A DNA stretch of 64,000 nucleotides from Vibrio chagasii (GTDB lineage: Bacteria > Pseudomonadota > Gammaproteobacteria > Enterobacterales > Vibrionaceae): contig NZ_MSCI01000002.1 of assembly GCF_002954585.1 (NCBI RefSeq), positions 2,272,089 to 2,336,088 of the forward strand, written 5' to 3'. The number at the start of each line of letters is the position of its first letter. Positions within the stretch are counted from its first letter, which is position 1. The translations under genes were made by a program, and so were the position numbers. Below are positions 1 to 9,049 of this stretch, piece by piece. Below the pieces are notes generated by a model, which saw nothing but the letters and a program-made list of their open reading frames with translations, was not told the DNA's origin and ran no database searches.

Positions 1-313
1 CATCTACGTGACCCGATACGATATGACCACCGAAACGTGTCGTCGGGAGCATCGCTTTCTCTAGGTTCACTTTGTCACCCGCTTGGTAATCAACAAAGCC
101 CGTTTTTTTCAGGGTCTCAAGTGACAGATCAGCACTGTAGCTGTGGTCGTTAAATTCGACGACCGTCAAACACACACCGTTGGTAGCAATACTATCGCCT
201 AACTGAACGTCGGCCATATCAAGCTTACCTACGTTAACCGTTACGGTAATGTCTTCTCCGCGGGGAGTAATTGCACTCAATGTACCTACGGCTTCTACAA
301 TTCCTGTAAACAT
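1..313 (-). CDS. ribE: Riboflavin synthase, N-terminal part (runs off the window)
   Basis: Riboflavin synthase joins two 6,7-dimethyl-8-ribityllumazine molecules to give riboflavin, the last step of the pathway, in the cytosol. Only about the first 104 codons are in the window. The protein opens MFTGIVEAVGTLSAI, the typical start of the family, and reaches GGHIVSGHVD, the substrate-binding loop of the first lumazine-synthase-like barrel. It lies 65 bases downstream of ribD on the same strand, so nrdR-ribD-ribE is probably one operon. The symbol is ribE in most Gammaproteobacteria and ribC in E. coli. The C-terminal half cannot be judged. Confidence 0.95.
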   Translation of the reverse strand, partial: MFTGIVEAVGTLSAITPRGEDITVTVNVGKLDMADVQLGDSIATNGVCLTVVEFNDHSYSADLSLETLKKTGFVDYQAGDKVNLEKAMLPTTRFGGHIVSGHVD

Positions 314-378
314 TTTAAAACTCTTTTTGTTGTCAACGACATGTATCTAGGCGCGGATTTATTTCCACTATCGTTTCG

Positions 379-1491
379 TTACTGTCGGTTTAGTAATACG
401 GGTTTCGCTACGATGCGAATATCCACACCAACTTGTCGAACATCTTTAATTTCTAGGTCAATAACATCAGACATCGAAGTGAGCCCTAACGCGCCCATCA
501 AACCTCTTCCGTCACTGCCCATAAGTTTAGGAGCTAAATAGAGGATTAGCTCATCCACCAGCTGTGCTTCAGTCAAGCTTTTTGCCAGTGTTGCACCCGC
601 TTCGACCCAAATATGGTCGATATGATTAGCAGGTAATTGGCGCATCAGATCATGTAAATCTAGCTGACCTGTATCAGTAGTACCGACCTCAATGTCAGCA
701 GACGCCTCTGCAACTCTTAATACGGGTGTTGGCGATTGATATAACTTGAGCTCAGGGCGCAGTTGGTTTTGACGGTCAAGAATCACACGAACAGGCTGAC
801 GCACGTCAGCTTCAGCATAATGAGCTTGTGCGCTACTTGGCAATTCAGCCCAGCGAACATTAAGTGAAGCGTTATCATCAATCACCGTTTGGCTGGTTGA
901 TAATACTGCGCCCGCCTTTGCTCGATAATTTTGAACATCACGACGTGCTGCTGGCGATGTGATCCACTGGCTCTGACCATTTGCTAGTGCCGTTTGCCCA
1001 TCGAGACTGGCTGCCATCTTAAGCTGAACAAAAGGCATGCCTGTTTGCATACGCTTAATAAATGCTGGGTTCAAGTCTAAAGCATCTTGCTCCAGTAAAC
1101 CGATTTCAACCTCAATGCCTGCATCACGCAGCATTTTGATGCCACGTCCAGCGACTTTCGGGTTTGGATCCTGCATCGCGCAAATGACTTTAGCCACTTG
1201 AGCTTTAATCAAGCCCTCGGCACACGGTGGTGTACGACCATAATGAGAACAAGGCTCTAGTGTGACATAAACCGTCGCACCTTTTGCCTTATCACCCGCC
1301 ATTCGCATGGCATGTACTTCAGCGTGAGGTTCACCCGCTTTGGCGTGAAAGCCTTCACCAACAATTTGTCCATCGGTTTGTACAATCACACAACCGACAT
1401 TTGGGTTTGGCGCAGTGGTGTAAATGCCGCGTTTCGCTAAATGTATAGCACGCGACATCATTTGAAAATCTAGGGGAGAAAAGTTAGACAT
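379..1491 (-). CDS. ribD: Bifunctional diaminohydroxyphosphoribosylaminopyrimidine deaminase / 5-amino-6-(5-phosphoribosylamino)uracil reductase
   Basis: RibD carries out the second and third steps of riboflavin synthesis: deamination of the pyrimidine ring, then NADPH-dependent reduction of the ribosyl side chain. The N-terminal cytidine-deaminase-like domain (about residues 1-145) has the zinc motif PHAEVHAM and the cysteine pair in LEPCSHYGRTPPC. The C-terminal half (about 150-365) is a DHFR-like reductase beginning FVQLKMAASLDGQTA. The length, 370 residues, matches the E. coli enzyme. The ATG lies 10 bases after the nrdR stop, pointing to co-transcription with nrdR and ribE. The Shine-Dalgarno is weak, as expected for coupling to nrdR. 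Confidence 0.95.
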   Translation of the reverse strand: MSNFSPLDFQMMSRAIHLAKRGIYTTAPNPNVGCVIVQTDGQIVGEGFHAKAGEPHAEVHAMRMAGDKAKGATVYVTLEPCSHYGRTPPCAEGLIKAQVAKVICAMQDPNPKVAGRGIKMLRDAGIEVEIGLLEQDALDLNPAFIKRMQTGMPFVQLKMAASLDGQTALANGQSQWITSPAARRDVQNYRAKAGAVLSTSQTVIDDNASLNVRWAELPSSAQAHYAEADVRQPVRVILDRQNQLRPELKLYQSPTPVLRVAEASADIEVGTTDTGQLDLHDLMRQLPANHIDHIWVEAGATLAKSLTEAQLVDELILYLAPKLMGSDGRGLMGALGLTSMSDVIDLEIKDVRQVGVDIRIVAKPVLLNRQ

Positions 1492-1501
1492 GACTGAGGG
1501 A

Positions 1502-1951
1502 TTAATCCTCTAATTTAGCGATTTCTTCGCCAAACTCTCGAATGTCTTCAAAGCTGCGGTAAACAGAAGCAAAACGGATGTACGCGACTTTGTCTAATTC
1601 TTTTAATTGGCTCATGACTAGGTTGCCAATCATTTCGCTTGGAACTTCACGCTCACCTGTTGCACGGAGTTGTGACTTAATATTACTGATAGCAAGTTCG
1701 ATCGCATCAGCACTCACAGGGCGTTTTTCCAGAGCACGTTGCACGCCACCGACCATCTTATCTTCATTAAACGGTTCGCGGTTTCCATTAGACTTAATGA
1801 CTTTCGGCATCACGAGTTCTGCCGATTCGAACGTAGTGAAACGCTCGCTACATGCAAGGCATTGACGGCGACGACGAACCTGATGGCCATCAGCAACCAG
1901 TCTTGAATCGATTACTTTAGTGTCGTTCTCTGAACAAAAAGGACAATGCAT
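1502..1951 (-). CDS. nrdR: Transcriptional repressor NrdR
   Basis: NrdR represses ribonucleotide reductase genes by binding NrdR boxes when loaded with ATP/dATP. The N-terminus is a zinc ribbon with two cysteine pairs (CPFC near residue 3 and CLAC near 32), and a basic run (RRRR) lies between them. An ATP-cone domain follows, starting near VIKSNGNREPF at about residue 50. The length, 149 residues, is normal. The start is well supported: a complete Shine-Dalgarno, GGAGGTGAT, sits directly before the ATG. It is the first gene of nrdR-ribD-ribE, the usual arrangement in Gammaproteobacteria. Confidence 0.96.
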   Translation of the reverse strand: MHCPFCSENDTKVIDSRLVADGHQVRRRRQCLACSERFTTFESAELVMPKVIKSNGNREPFNEDKMVGGVQRALEKRPVSADAIELAISNIKSQLRATGEREVPSEMIGNLVMSQLKELDKVAYIRFASVYRSFEDIREFGEEIAKLED

Positions 1952-2007
1952 ATCACCTCCAAATAATTGATTGTCAGTGTAACGGAATTGCCAAACGTTA
2001 GGAAAGA

Positions 2008-2031
2008 AAAAGGGCCAATTAAGGCCCTTTT
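2008..2031 (-). terminator. Rho-independent terminator after proA
   Basis: An AAAAGGGCC/GGCCCTTTT hairpin with a six-base loop and a T-run on the minus strand, between proA and nrdR. The stem is near-symmetrical but the flanking genes both read on the minus strand, so it most likely ends the proBA transcript. Confidence 0.8.
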
Positions 2032-2107
2032 GTGTGCTAATTCATTGATTATTGCTACGCGATAGCAATTTTTAAAATGAGCTGCAGAGTAAAGCTAACG
2101 AGAAACG

Positions 2108-3358
2108 TTAACCGCGAACAAGATAATTCGCTTTACCCACCCACTTGTAGCTGGTCAGCTCTTCTAAGCCCATAGGACCACGAGCGTGCAGTTTCTGAGT
2201 AGAGACTGCTACTTCTGCGCCTAGACCAAACTGTGCGCCATCAGTAAAGCGAGTTGATGCATTCACATACACGGCTGCAGAGCCTACCGAGTTAATGAAA
2301 CGCTCAGAGCTTTCTAAACTATTAGTCATGATCGCATCTGAATGGCTCGCGTTATGTACGCGCATGTGGTCAATCGCTTCCGCAACATCCGCAACCACTT
2401 TTACGCCTAGTGTGTAGCTTAGCCATTCGGTGTCAAAGTCACCCTCACCTGCATCACGCACGTCAGTAAAATCGGCAAGAAGTGCCTTCGCGCTTGAGTC
2501 AGCTACTAATGTCACTTTATCCGCTAGACGTGTTTTAAGCTTACCAAGGAATTCCTCAGCTACCGCTTCATGAACAAGCAAAGTATCTAGTGAGTTACAT
2601 GCTGATGGACGTTGTACTTTCGAGTTTTCAACCACATCGACAGACTTCTCAAGATCCGCGCTTTCATCAACGAAAATATGGCTGATACCGAAACCACCGA
2701 TGATTACCGGGATAGTGCTGTTCTCTTTACACATCTTGTGCAGACCAGCGCCACCACGAGGAATGATCATATCTACGTAGTCATCTAGCTTAAGCAGCTG
2801 AGAAACAAGCTCACGATCTGGCTTTTCAATGTATTGAACAGAAGCAGCAGGAAGCTCTGCTTTCTCTAGTGCAGACTGGATAACTTTTACCAGTTCCATG
2901 TTCGAGAAGAAGGTCTCTTTACCACCACGCAAGATGCTTGCGTTACCCGTTTTCAGACACAGTGCCGCAATATCGATGGTTACGTTAGGACGCGCTTCAT
3001 ATATAACACCAACCACACCAAGAGGTACACGACGACGAGACAGTGACATACCGTTTTCCAGTACTTTGCTGTCGATTTCGCTGCCCACAGGGTCATTCAG
3101 GCTAATAACGTTACGAACGTCATTAGCGATGCCCGTTAAGCGTTCTTCATTCAGAAGTAGACGGTCAAGCAGTGCGTCCGTTAAACCTGCTTCGCGGCCC
3201 AGTTCGATGTCTTTCGCGTTCGCTTCTAAGATAGCGGCGGCGTTTGCTTCTAACTCATCGGCAATGATCGCCAATGCCTTGTTCTTTTGCGCCGTTGATG
3301 CGGTCGCTAGGTGAAAAGCAGCATCTTTTGCTGCGATACCCATGTTAGTTAAATCCAC
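2108..3358 (-). CDS. proA: Glutamate-5-semialdehyde dehydrogenase (gamma-glutamyl phosphate reductase)
   Basis: ProA reduces gamma-glutamyl phosphate with NADPH to glutamate-5-semialdehyde, the second step of proline synthesis. It belongs to the aldehyde dehydrogenase fold. The segment RVPLGVVGVIYEARPNVTIDIAALCLKTGNA is family-typical, and the catalytic cysteine lies in QRPSACNSLDTLLVH at about residue 255. The length, 416 residues, agrees with E. coli ProA (417). The start is a GTG at the right distance from GGGAGAG; a downstream in-frame ATG five codons later is less well placed. It follows proB on the same strand after about 108 bases. Confidence 0.96.
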   Translation of the reverse strand: MDLTNMGIAAKDAAFHLATASTAQKNKALAIIADELEANAAAILEANAKDIELGREAGLTDALLDRLLLNEERLTGIANDVRNVISLNDPVGSEIDSKVLENGMSLSRRRVPLGVVGVIYEARPNVTIDIAALCLKTGNASILRGGKETFFSNMELVKVIQSALEKAELPAASVQYIEKPDRELVSQLLKLDDYVDMIIPRGGAGLHKMCKENSTIPVIIGGFGISHIFVDESADLEKSVDVVENSKVQRPSACNSLDTLLVHEAVAEEFLGKLKTRLADKVTLVADSSAKALLADFTDVRDAGEGDFDTEWLSYTLGVKVVADVAEAIDHMRVHNASHSDAIMTNSLESSERFINSVGSAAVYVNASTRFTDGAQFGLGAEVAVSTQKLHARGPMGLEELTSYKWVGKANYLVRG

Positions 3359-3466
3359 GTTTAACTCTCCCTAAACTCTGCCTGCTTTTGGATGAAAAAG
3401 GCGATGCGTACTACCTACATCTAGTGCAAAAACCAGATGCGCCGTTCATCGCCTTGTCATCTCGAA

Positions 3467-4606
3467 CTATTCTTGGATAACGACAAGGTCGTCACGGTGA
3501 ATGACTTCTGACCCGTAATCGTAACCAAGGATGTCGCCAATATCTTTACTGTGCTTGCCTGCTATTTTTGCAAGGTCTTGGCTTGAGTAGCTAGCGATAC
3601 CACGCGCGACTACTTTGCCTTTGCTGTCTGTGACTTGGGTGACTTCACCACGAGAGAACTCGCCTTTAACTCGAACCACCCCTTTTGCCAACAAGCTACT
3701 GCCTTTGGTGTTAACGGCATTTACCGCGCCATCGTCAACCACGATGTCACCAGCAGAAGCTGGGCCCGCTAAAATCCAACGCTTACGGTTTTCAAGCGCC
3801 TCGGCTAACGGCAAGAAACGTGTGCCTTGAGGATTGTCACTCAAAGAGTCAAAAACCACATTTTCAGCACTGCCTGCTGCAATGATAACTTCAATACCAG
3901 CACGACGAGCGATGTCGGCCGCCTGCAGTTTTGTCGCCATACCACCGGTACCTAAAGTCGTGCCGCTGCCACCTGCAATCTTACGCAGCGTGTCATCAAT
4001 GGTTTTTACCTCTTTGATGAGCTCTGCATTTGGATCTTTGCGAGGGTCTGCAGTAAATAGACCTTTTTGGTCTGTCAGTAGCAAAAGCTTATCAGCGCCA
4101 CATAAAATACCAACCAGTGCCGACAAGTTATCGTTGTCGCCCACTTTGATTTCGTTGGTCGCGACTGCATCGTTTTCATTCACGACAGGAATAATATCGT
4201 GTTCAACGAGTGCGTTGATCGTGTCACGGGCATTTAGAAAACGCTCACGGTCATCGAGATCAGCACGAGTCAGTAGCATCTGGCCAATCTTAAGGCCATA
4301 GATAGCGAATAAAGACTCCCAAACTTGAATCAACTGACTTTGCCCAACTGCAGCAAGCAACTGTTTGCTCGCCATTGAGTTGGGAAGTGCGGGGTAACCA
4401 AGGTGCTCACGTCCTGCTGCAATTGCGCCAGACGAAACCATAACCACAGAGTGGCCTTGTTTTTTTAATTCAGCACATTGACGAACCAGCTCAACCATAT
4501 GAGCACGGTCTAATGCCAATGTTCCACCAGTTAAGACACTGGTACCCAGTTTAACAACGACAGTTTTACGCTGCGCTGTTGTCCCGCTTTGATGATTTGT
4601 TGTCAT
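3467..4606 (-). CDS. proB: Glutamate 5-kinase
   Basis: ProB phosphorylates glutamate to gamma-glutamyl phosphate, the first and feedback-controlled step of proline synthesis. The N-terminal amino-acid-kinase domain begins KTVVVKLGTSVLTGG and contains PVVNENDAVATNEIKVGDND. The C-terminal PUA domain starts near GSSLLAKGVVRVKGEFSRGE (about residue 285). I start the gene at the ATG encoding MTTNHQSGTTAQRK because the 15 further residues of the longest frame are not family-like. That gives 379 residues; E. coli ProB has 367. It forms an operon with proA. PUA domains in ProB are common but not universal, and here it is intact. Confidence 0.95.
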   Translation of the reverse strand: MTTNHQSGTTAQRKTVVVKLGTSVLTGGTLALDRAHMVELVRQCAELKKQGHSVVMVSSGAIAAGREHLGYPALPNSMASKQLLAAVGQSQLIQVWESLFAIYGLKIGQMLLTRADLDDRERFLNARDTINALVEHDIIPVVNENDAVATNEIKVGDNDNLSALVGILCGADKLLLLTDQKGLFTADPRKDPNAELIKEVKTIDDTLRKIAGGSGTTLGTGGMATKLQAADIARRAGIEVIIAAGSAENVVFDSLSDNPQGTRFLPLAEALENRKRWILAGPASAGDIVVDDGAVNAVNTKGSSLLAKGVVRVKGEFSRGEVTQVTDSKGKVVARGIASYSSQDLAKIAGKHSKDIGDILGYDYGSEVIHRDDLVVIQE

Positions 4607-4674
4607 GAAGTCTTTTATGGATAAAACAAATAAGAGGTGATGTTTTAGCAATCAACAGGGGAATTCACAAGCAG

Positions 4675-4698
4675 AAAAGGTGCGAAATCGCACCTTTT
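4675..4698 (-). terminator. Terminator after crl
   Basis: A perfect hairpin, AAAAGGTGCGA/TCGCACCTTTT with a short loop, ending in a T-run on the minus strand, 30 bases past the crl stop and before proB. Confidence 0.85.
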
Positions 4699-4727
4699 TA
4701 CTTTATATAGAAGAGTAACCTTTAAAA

Positions 4728-5117
4728 TCAGACGAATTCGACAGACTCTTCGTCCAATTGGATGCTGATTTCAAACTTACTTTGAAGTTCATCAACCAGT
4801 TTTTGGTGGAAGGCTTCCTGAGTTCTAGTGACCTCAGAAACCGCCTTTTTAGGCAGAGGTAATGAATCCCACTTGCCTTCGATGTTGTATTTACCAATAT
4901 TGTACTTCGCCGAATACCCCTCTTCCGACTTGTCCAACTCCATCCACCAGCCCCAGAACTCACGCTCTTCTGGTGATTTTTTATCGTTAACACACACTGA
5001 CAAGCAATCAAAAATATAGTGGCCTTCTTCTGATTGCGGCTCCCTCAAGTATGGCCCAATGGCCTTTAATACATTTAACAAGCGATAATGCGTTGGTTCT
5101 TGTGTCACTTCTGACAT
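4728..5117 (-). CDS. crl: Sigma factor-binding protein Crl
   Basis: Crl binds the stationary-phase sigma factor RpoS and promotes formation of the RpoS-RNA polymerase holoenzyme. The 129-residue protein is about the size of E. coli Crl (133). It contains the conserved segments HYRLLNVLKAIGPYLRE, YIFDCLSVCVN and REFWGWWMELD. It is encoded between frsA and proB, exactly the E. coli neighbourhood (frsA-crl-(phoE)-proB), which strengthens the call. The start ATG is preceded by ATGGAGATTC, giving a usable Shine-Dalgarno. The gene has its own terminator. Confidence 0.92.
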   Translation of the reverse strand: MSEVTQEPTHYRLLNVLKAIGPYLREPQSEEGHYIFDCLSVCVNDKKSPEEREFWGWWMELDKSEEGYSAKYNIGKYNIEGKWDSLPLPKKAVSEVTRTQEAFHQKLVDELQSKFEISIQLDEESVEFV

Positions 5118-5261
5118 ATTGAATCTCCATTTTCAATGTTAAGAATGACGTTACTCAGACTGCAATACGTTGAAAACATGCAGTTGGATTTTATAAATTT
5201 TCTCTGAGCATCAGGTACTTAATCTGTACACTTTTCATGCTTAACTAATTTAGGAGAAATG

Positions 5262-6515
5262 TCATCTAAATAATTCATCCTCAAGCCACTTTATCGCTAA
5301 TTCGAGGGATTGCTCATAACCTTGTGTAATTGATTTCGATTTAATTTTCTTTGCCTTGCCATAATCACTATAAATAGCAACCAGTTGATTATCCATTGGC
5401 GGGGACACAGGATCGCCCTCTAAGGCCAACGCTAAGATAGGAACACTGGTTTTGCTGTTCGACAACAAGCCTTGCACCTTCAAAGACCACGCCATCAACT
5501 GACCAGAAAGACTATTGATATCAACCGCGCCTTTACCTAAACGAGAAGCCAGTACATCTAAATGCATCTTCGGCATTTGCTTCAGTTTATCGGCATGCAC
5601 AAAGATATCGTGGATTGGCGCGCCAAGAGAGATACAGGCTTTGATCTTCTGTTGCTCGATAAACGACAGCCTCACCATCGCATTGCCGCCGAAACGGAAA
5701 CCAAACAAACCCACTTTATGATGATCAACCCATGGAATATTTGGTAGCTCGTTCAATACTGCCTGATGCAAGCACGAAGAGTCTTCGGTTAATGGCCAAT
5801 GAGAGCTGTGCCCTATCGATGGCATATCGACAGTAAGCATCGCAATGTTCTTTGGCGCCAGATAATCCCTAAACAAACGCCACATGTCCGTTTGCAAGCT
5901 ATCTAAGCCTGCACTTACGATCACAACAGGTTGCGGTTTGTCGGTTTTCGCTAGGTGTAGGTTGGCTTTGATTTTCTTGTTTTGATACGGCACCTCAATC
6001 TGCTTAACAATCAGCTTGGTATGCTTAATTGCTTCAGAATAGGCTGCGTTTGCTAATACTTGGGCCTGAGCCGCCAAGTTGTCATTCTTTAGGTGCGGGT
6101 AACCTGCAATGCTGAAACATAAAGACGCCGAGAACAGCTCTTCAGCCACCTCTTCACCGCTTTTTTCGTTGGAACGGTTCTGATGCAACATGCCCAACTT
6201 AGTCCATTCATAGGCCCAGTTACCGCTGCGGTATCCCATTACGGTGTCTAACCACTCATCGGTAGTACGAGAGTTATCTGACGACGCGATTCGAGCCAGT
6301 ACAGCTTCTTGTTCAATAGGGTTCACGCCTTGCCATACCCACTGAAGACGTCTTAGGTTTCGGTACCATGATGAGTTTTGCTGTTCACGCTTCTCATCCA
6401 ATAACGCTTCTGAGCTTGGCATGTATTGCGTCAGCATTGAGGTCTCTTTGGCTTGCTTGTGCTTTACAAACAAGGTTTCCGAAAGGTTCGAGCTCGTTTC
6501 TTCTGGTTCAGACAT
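5262..6515 (-). CDS. frsA: FrsA, fermentation-respiration switch / alpha-beta hydrolase family protein
   Basis: FrsA was described in Enterobacteria as a partner of dephosphorylated enzyme IIA-Glc that shifts the balance between fermentation and respiration; its enzymatic activity is debated. The protein (417 residues from the chosen ATG, MSEPEETSSN) has the family core QPVVIVSAGLDSLQTDMWRL and VGLFGFRFGGNAMVRLSF. The usual serine of the hydrolase elbow (GxSxG) is not present in GFRFGG, as I recall for the family, so a classical esterase triad cannot be read from sequence. I reject the 22 extra residues of the longest frame as they are hydrophobic and unlike the family. It lies between gpt and crl as in E. 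coli. Confidence 0.9.
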   Translation of the reverse strand: MSEPEETSSNLSETLFVKHKQAKETSMLTQYMPSSEALLDEKREQQNSSWYRNLRRLQWVWQGVNPIEQEAVLARIASSDNSRTTDEWLDTVMGYRSGNWAYEWTKLGMLHQNRSNEKSGEEVAEELFSASLCFSIAGYPHLKNDNLAAQAQVLANAAYSEAIKHTKLIVKQIEVPYQNKKIKANLHLAKTDKPQPVVIVSAGLDSLQTDMWRLFRDYLAPKNIAMLTVDMPSIGHSSHWPLTEDSSCLHQAVLNELPNIPWVDHHKVGLFGFRFGGNAMVRLSFIEQQKIKACISLGAPIHDIFVHADKLKQMPKMHLDVLASRLGKGAVDINSLSGQLMAWSLKVQGLLSNSKTSVPILALALEGDPVSPPMDNQLVAIYSDYGKAKKIKSKSITQGYEQSLELAIKWLEDELFR

Positions 6516-6559
6516 TGGGATACTTAATAAGAAATGATTTTCACTAATAATATAAAAAA

Positions 6560-6583
6560 AAATGACCCTATAAAGGGTCATTT
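6560..6583 (-). terminator. Terminator after gpt
   Basis: A hairpin AATGACCCT/AGGGTCATT followed on the minus strand by eight T residues, just past the gpt stop. It isolates gpt from frsA. Confidence 0.88.
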
Positions 6584-6604
6584 CTCAAAAAACTAAGTTT
6601 ACGC

Positions 6605-7069
6605 TTATTTTGACTTGCGATTTACTGGCTCAACGTAGCTTAGGCTAGTATCCCAAGGTTGCTCAATCCATGTGTCTTGAGCGATATCAACAATGTACTC
6701 GTCTAGTAGGTGTGCGCCTGAAGGCTTAGCACATACAGCGATCAGTTTAGCTTTAGGGTACATTTCGCGAAGCTTACGTGCAGTGTCACCACTATCAACA
6801 AGATCTTCAACGATTAGGAAACCTTCGCCGTCACCTTCAGGTGCTTTAACGACAGTCATATCACGTTGGTGATCGTGGTCGTAGCTAGAAATACAAATCG
6901 TATCTACGTGACGAATACCCAGTTCACGAGCCAAGATTGCACCAGGAACCAAACCACCACGGCTTACAGCCCAGATACCTTTCCACTGCTCTGCTGGCAT
7001 TTGCTTTTCTGCTAGTTGACGGCAGTAAGTCTGCATGTTGTCCCAAGTGATAACGAATTTGTTGCTCAT
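6605..7069 (-). CDS. gpt: Xanthine-guanine phosphoribosyltransferase
   Basis: Gpt converts guanine, xanthine and, less well, hypoxanthine to their nucleoside monophosphates using PRPP, salvaging purine bases at the inner face of the membrane. The PRPP-binding motif FLIVEDLVDSGDTAR is intact at about residues 83-97, and the loop WAVSRGGLVPGAILARELG is present near residue 32. The length, 154 residues, is close to E. coli Gpt (152). It is encoded directly downstream of a purine permease, so uptake and salvage of the same substrates sit together. Confidence 0.96.
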   Translation of the reverse strand: MSNKFVITWDNMQTYCRQLAEKQMPAEQWKGIWAVSRGGLVPGAILARELGIRHVDTICISSYDHDHQRDMTVVKAPEGDGEGFLIVEDLVDSGDTARKLREMYPKAKLIAVCAKPSGAHLLDEYIVDIAQDTWIEQPWDTSLSYVEPVNRKSK

Positions 7070-7101
7070 AGTATAAAACCTAATAATTTTTCATGTTATT
7101 A

Positions 7102-7124
7102 GAGGCTATGCCAAACATAGCCTC
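7102..7124 (-). other. Intercistronic hairpin between the purine permease and gpt
   Basis: A perfect nine-base-pair stem (GAGGCTATG/CATAGCCTC) with a five-base loop lies in the 83-base gap. There is no convincing T-run on the minus strand, so it may be a weak terminator or an mRNA-stabilising structure that lets the two genes be expressed unequally. Confidence 0.55.
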
Positions 7125-7152
7125 TTCAGCGTTTAAGCAGAAATCTAGACGA

Positions 7153-8442
7153 TTAAGCGAAAATGTATTTCAGAATAAAGATTACCGACATGATCCACAC
7201 AGCAGGTGAAACGTCGCGACCTTTACCACTTAGCAGCTTAATTGCAGCGTAAGCGATGAAACCTAGTGAGATACCCTCAGCAATAGAGTACGTCAGCGGC
7301 ATAAGTAGACATGTTACCACGACTGGTGCTGCTTCCGTAAGATCACGCCAATCAATGCCAACTAGGCCTGACATCATCAGAATTGCTACATAGAAAAGCG
7401 CGCCTGATGTTGCGTACGCCGGAATCATACCTGCAAGTGGTGAGAAGAAAAGAGCAAGAAGGAAAAGTACGCCCACGACAACAGCCGTTAGACCAGTACG
7501 ACCACCTTCAGCAACACCAGAAACACTCTCTACATATGAAGTTGTGTTCGATGTACCTAGAAGAGCACCGATAGACGTTGCTGTTGAGTCAGCAAGCAGT
7601 GCTTTGTTCAGACGAGGTAGTTTGCCATCTTCTTTGATTAGGTTTGCTTTTGTCGCAACACCTACTAGCGTGCCCGCTGTATCGAATAAGTCGACGAATA
7701 AGAAAGCAAATACAACAGAGATCATACCGATTTCAAATACTGCAGAGAAATCAAGCTGCATGAAAGTCGGAGCAAGGCTTGGTGGTGTAGACATGATGCC
7801 GCCGTACTGAACGTCACCAATGATAATACCAAGAGCGGTAATAGCTAGAATTGCAATCATTACTGCGCCTTTCACACCACGGTGTACAAGAGCAATAGTA
7901 AGGAAGAAACCAAGAGCACCAAGGATAGGAGCAATAGCAGTAATGTCGCCAAGTGATACTTTAGTTGCAGGGTTAGAAACTACGATGCCAGCATTGCTAA
8001 GCGCGATAAATGCTAGGAAAAGACCGATACCCGCAGAGATACCTACACGCAAAGACATAGGAATCGAGTTGATGATCCACTCACGGATCTTAAAGATACT
8101 CAAGAAGATGAAGATCACACCCGAAACAAACACTGCCGCTAGCGCAACTTGCCACGTGTAACCCATGCCCATCACAACCGCGTAGGTAAAGAAGGCATTC
8201 AGGCCCATACCTGGAGCTTGAGCAATTGGGTAGTTAGCAACAAAGCCCATGATGAAACAGCCAATAGCAGCCGCTAAACAGGTTGCTACAAATACAGCGC
8301 CGTGGTCCATACCAGCATCAGCTAGGATCATTGGGTTTACAAAAATGATGTAAGCCATTGTTAGGAAGGTTGTTAGACCTGCGATGATTTCAGTGCGCAC
8401 ATTGGTGCCGTTTTCACTGAGTTTGAATAGCTTTTCGAACAT
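7153..8442 (-). CDS. NCS2-family purine (adenine/guanine/hypoxanthine) permease
   Basis: This is a nucleobase:proton symporter of the NCS2 superfamily, AzgA-like branch, in the inner membrane. The 429-residue chain is almost entirely hydrophobic with about 12-14 membrane segments. It starts MFEKLFKLSENGTNVRTEIIAGLTTFLTMAYIIFVNP, a hallmark of this branch, and contains AQAPGMGLNAFFTY and FLFVDLFDTAGTLVGV. These mark purine rather than uracil or xanthine/urate carriers; the exact base is not readable. A near-perfect PurR-type operator sits 23-38 bases before the ATG, and gpt follows downstream. Confidence 0.9.
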   Translation of the reverse strand: MFEKLFKLSENGTNVRTEIIAGLTTFLTMAYIIFVNPMILADAGMDHGAVFVATCLAAAIGCFIMGFVANYPIAQAPGMGLNAFFTYAVVMGMGYTWQVALAAVFVSGVIFIFLSIFKIREWIINSIPMSLRVGISAGIGLFLAFIALSNAGIVVSNPATKVSLGDITAIAPILGALGFFLTIALVHRGVKGAVMIAILAITALGIIIGDVQYGGIMSTPPSLAPTFMQLDFSAVFEIGMISVVFAFLFVDLFDTAGTLVGVATKANLIKEDGKLPRLNKALLADSTATSIGALLGTSNTTSYVESVSGVAEGGRTGLTAVVVGVLFLLALFFSPLAGMIPAYATSGALFYVAILMMSGLVGIDWRDLTEAAPVVVTCLLMPLTYSIAEGISLGFIAYAAIKLLSGKGRDVSPAVWIMSVIFILKYIFA

Positions 8443-8464
8443 AATCGAATCCTATAAGGGTAAA

Positions 8465-8480
8465 AAGTAAACGGTTGCGT
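8465..8480 (-). promoter_or_regulatory. PurR-type operator before the purine permease
   Basis: On the minus strand the sequence reads ACGCAACCGTTTACTT. It matches all twelve conserved positions of the PurR consensus ANGCAANCGNTTNCNT. Its place just upstream of the permease ATG fits repression of purine uptake by PurR with hypoxanthine or guanine. The site is seen in the sequence; regulation is inferred. Confidence 0.7.
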
Positions 8481-8849
8481 AATCGATTGGCTGTGGATTA
8501 TAAAGTTATCAAATAACAAATTCCAGATAGAATTAAGGCTCTAAATAATATTTATCAGAATGACGTATGAAACCAAGCGATTAAAAATCACATAAAAAAA
8601 GAAAAATACACATTAAAAACAATAGACTAAAAACAATTTAATGGTCGTATTTATTTGATTACTTTTTCAACCATCAGTTATTTTCATTAAGAATCTGGCG
8701 CTAAATTTGCCAATTCAAACCCACAAGAGTTGTCCGATTTTCAACAGGATCGGTAATAAGGCTCAAATTGATATTTTGCTGTTTAAAAAACAACCGAGCA
8801 TAGTTAGTAGATAGATGACGAATCACAGCTGGGGATAAAGTAGCAGGCA

Positions 8850-8878
8850 AAAAAAACGCCACTCAAAACTGAGTGGCG
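8850..8878 (-). terminator. Strong terminator of the small transcript
   Basis: The stem CGCCACTCA/TGAGTGGCG has nine perfect base pairs and a short loop, followed on the minus strand by eight T residues. It is the strongest structural signal in this gap and shows that a minus-strand transcript ends here. Confidence 0.9.
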
Positions 8879-8962
8879 GTAGAATCTGTCAACCAAGAGG
8901 GTTGTAAGAGAATTCCAATATATAGGGGTGAACAAAACTGTTCGAGTTACATGCTTACGGTA

Positions 8963-9049
8963 TTAGTAACCGAAGCTTGTAGGGTATGCAAAGTTGCTAG
9001 TATAAACAGAGTTGTTAAGCCAGAACATTGCAGATGGTAAACCTTTCAT
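8963..9049 (-). CDS. Small protein of 28 residues
   Basis: This short ORF begins MKGLPSAMFWLNN and ends NFAYPTSFGY. It has an optimal Shine-Dalgarno, AAGGTGAT, about eight bases before the ATG, a sigma-70 promoter upstream and a terminator downstream, so translation is likely. The peptide is aromatic-rich (W, two F, three Y) with little charge and no clear membrane segment or signal peptide. I do not recognise a named family. It could be the small protein half of a dual-function RNA (compare VcdP of V. cholerae, 29 residues), or a leader peptide, though no downstream gene on the same strand lies before the terminator. Conservation of the ORF in other vibrios would decide. Confidence 0.65.
   Translation of the reverse strand: MKGLPSAMFWLNNSVYTSNFAYPTSFGY

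Noticed and set aside
8443..8849. A coding gene in the left part of the long gap
   Set aside because: Only the PurR-type operator is supported; no frame has a ribosome site and natural composition.
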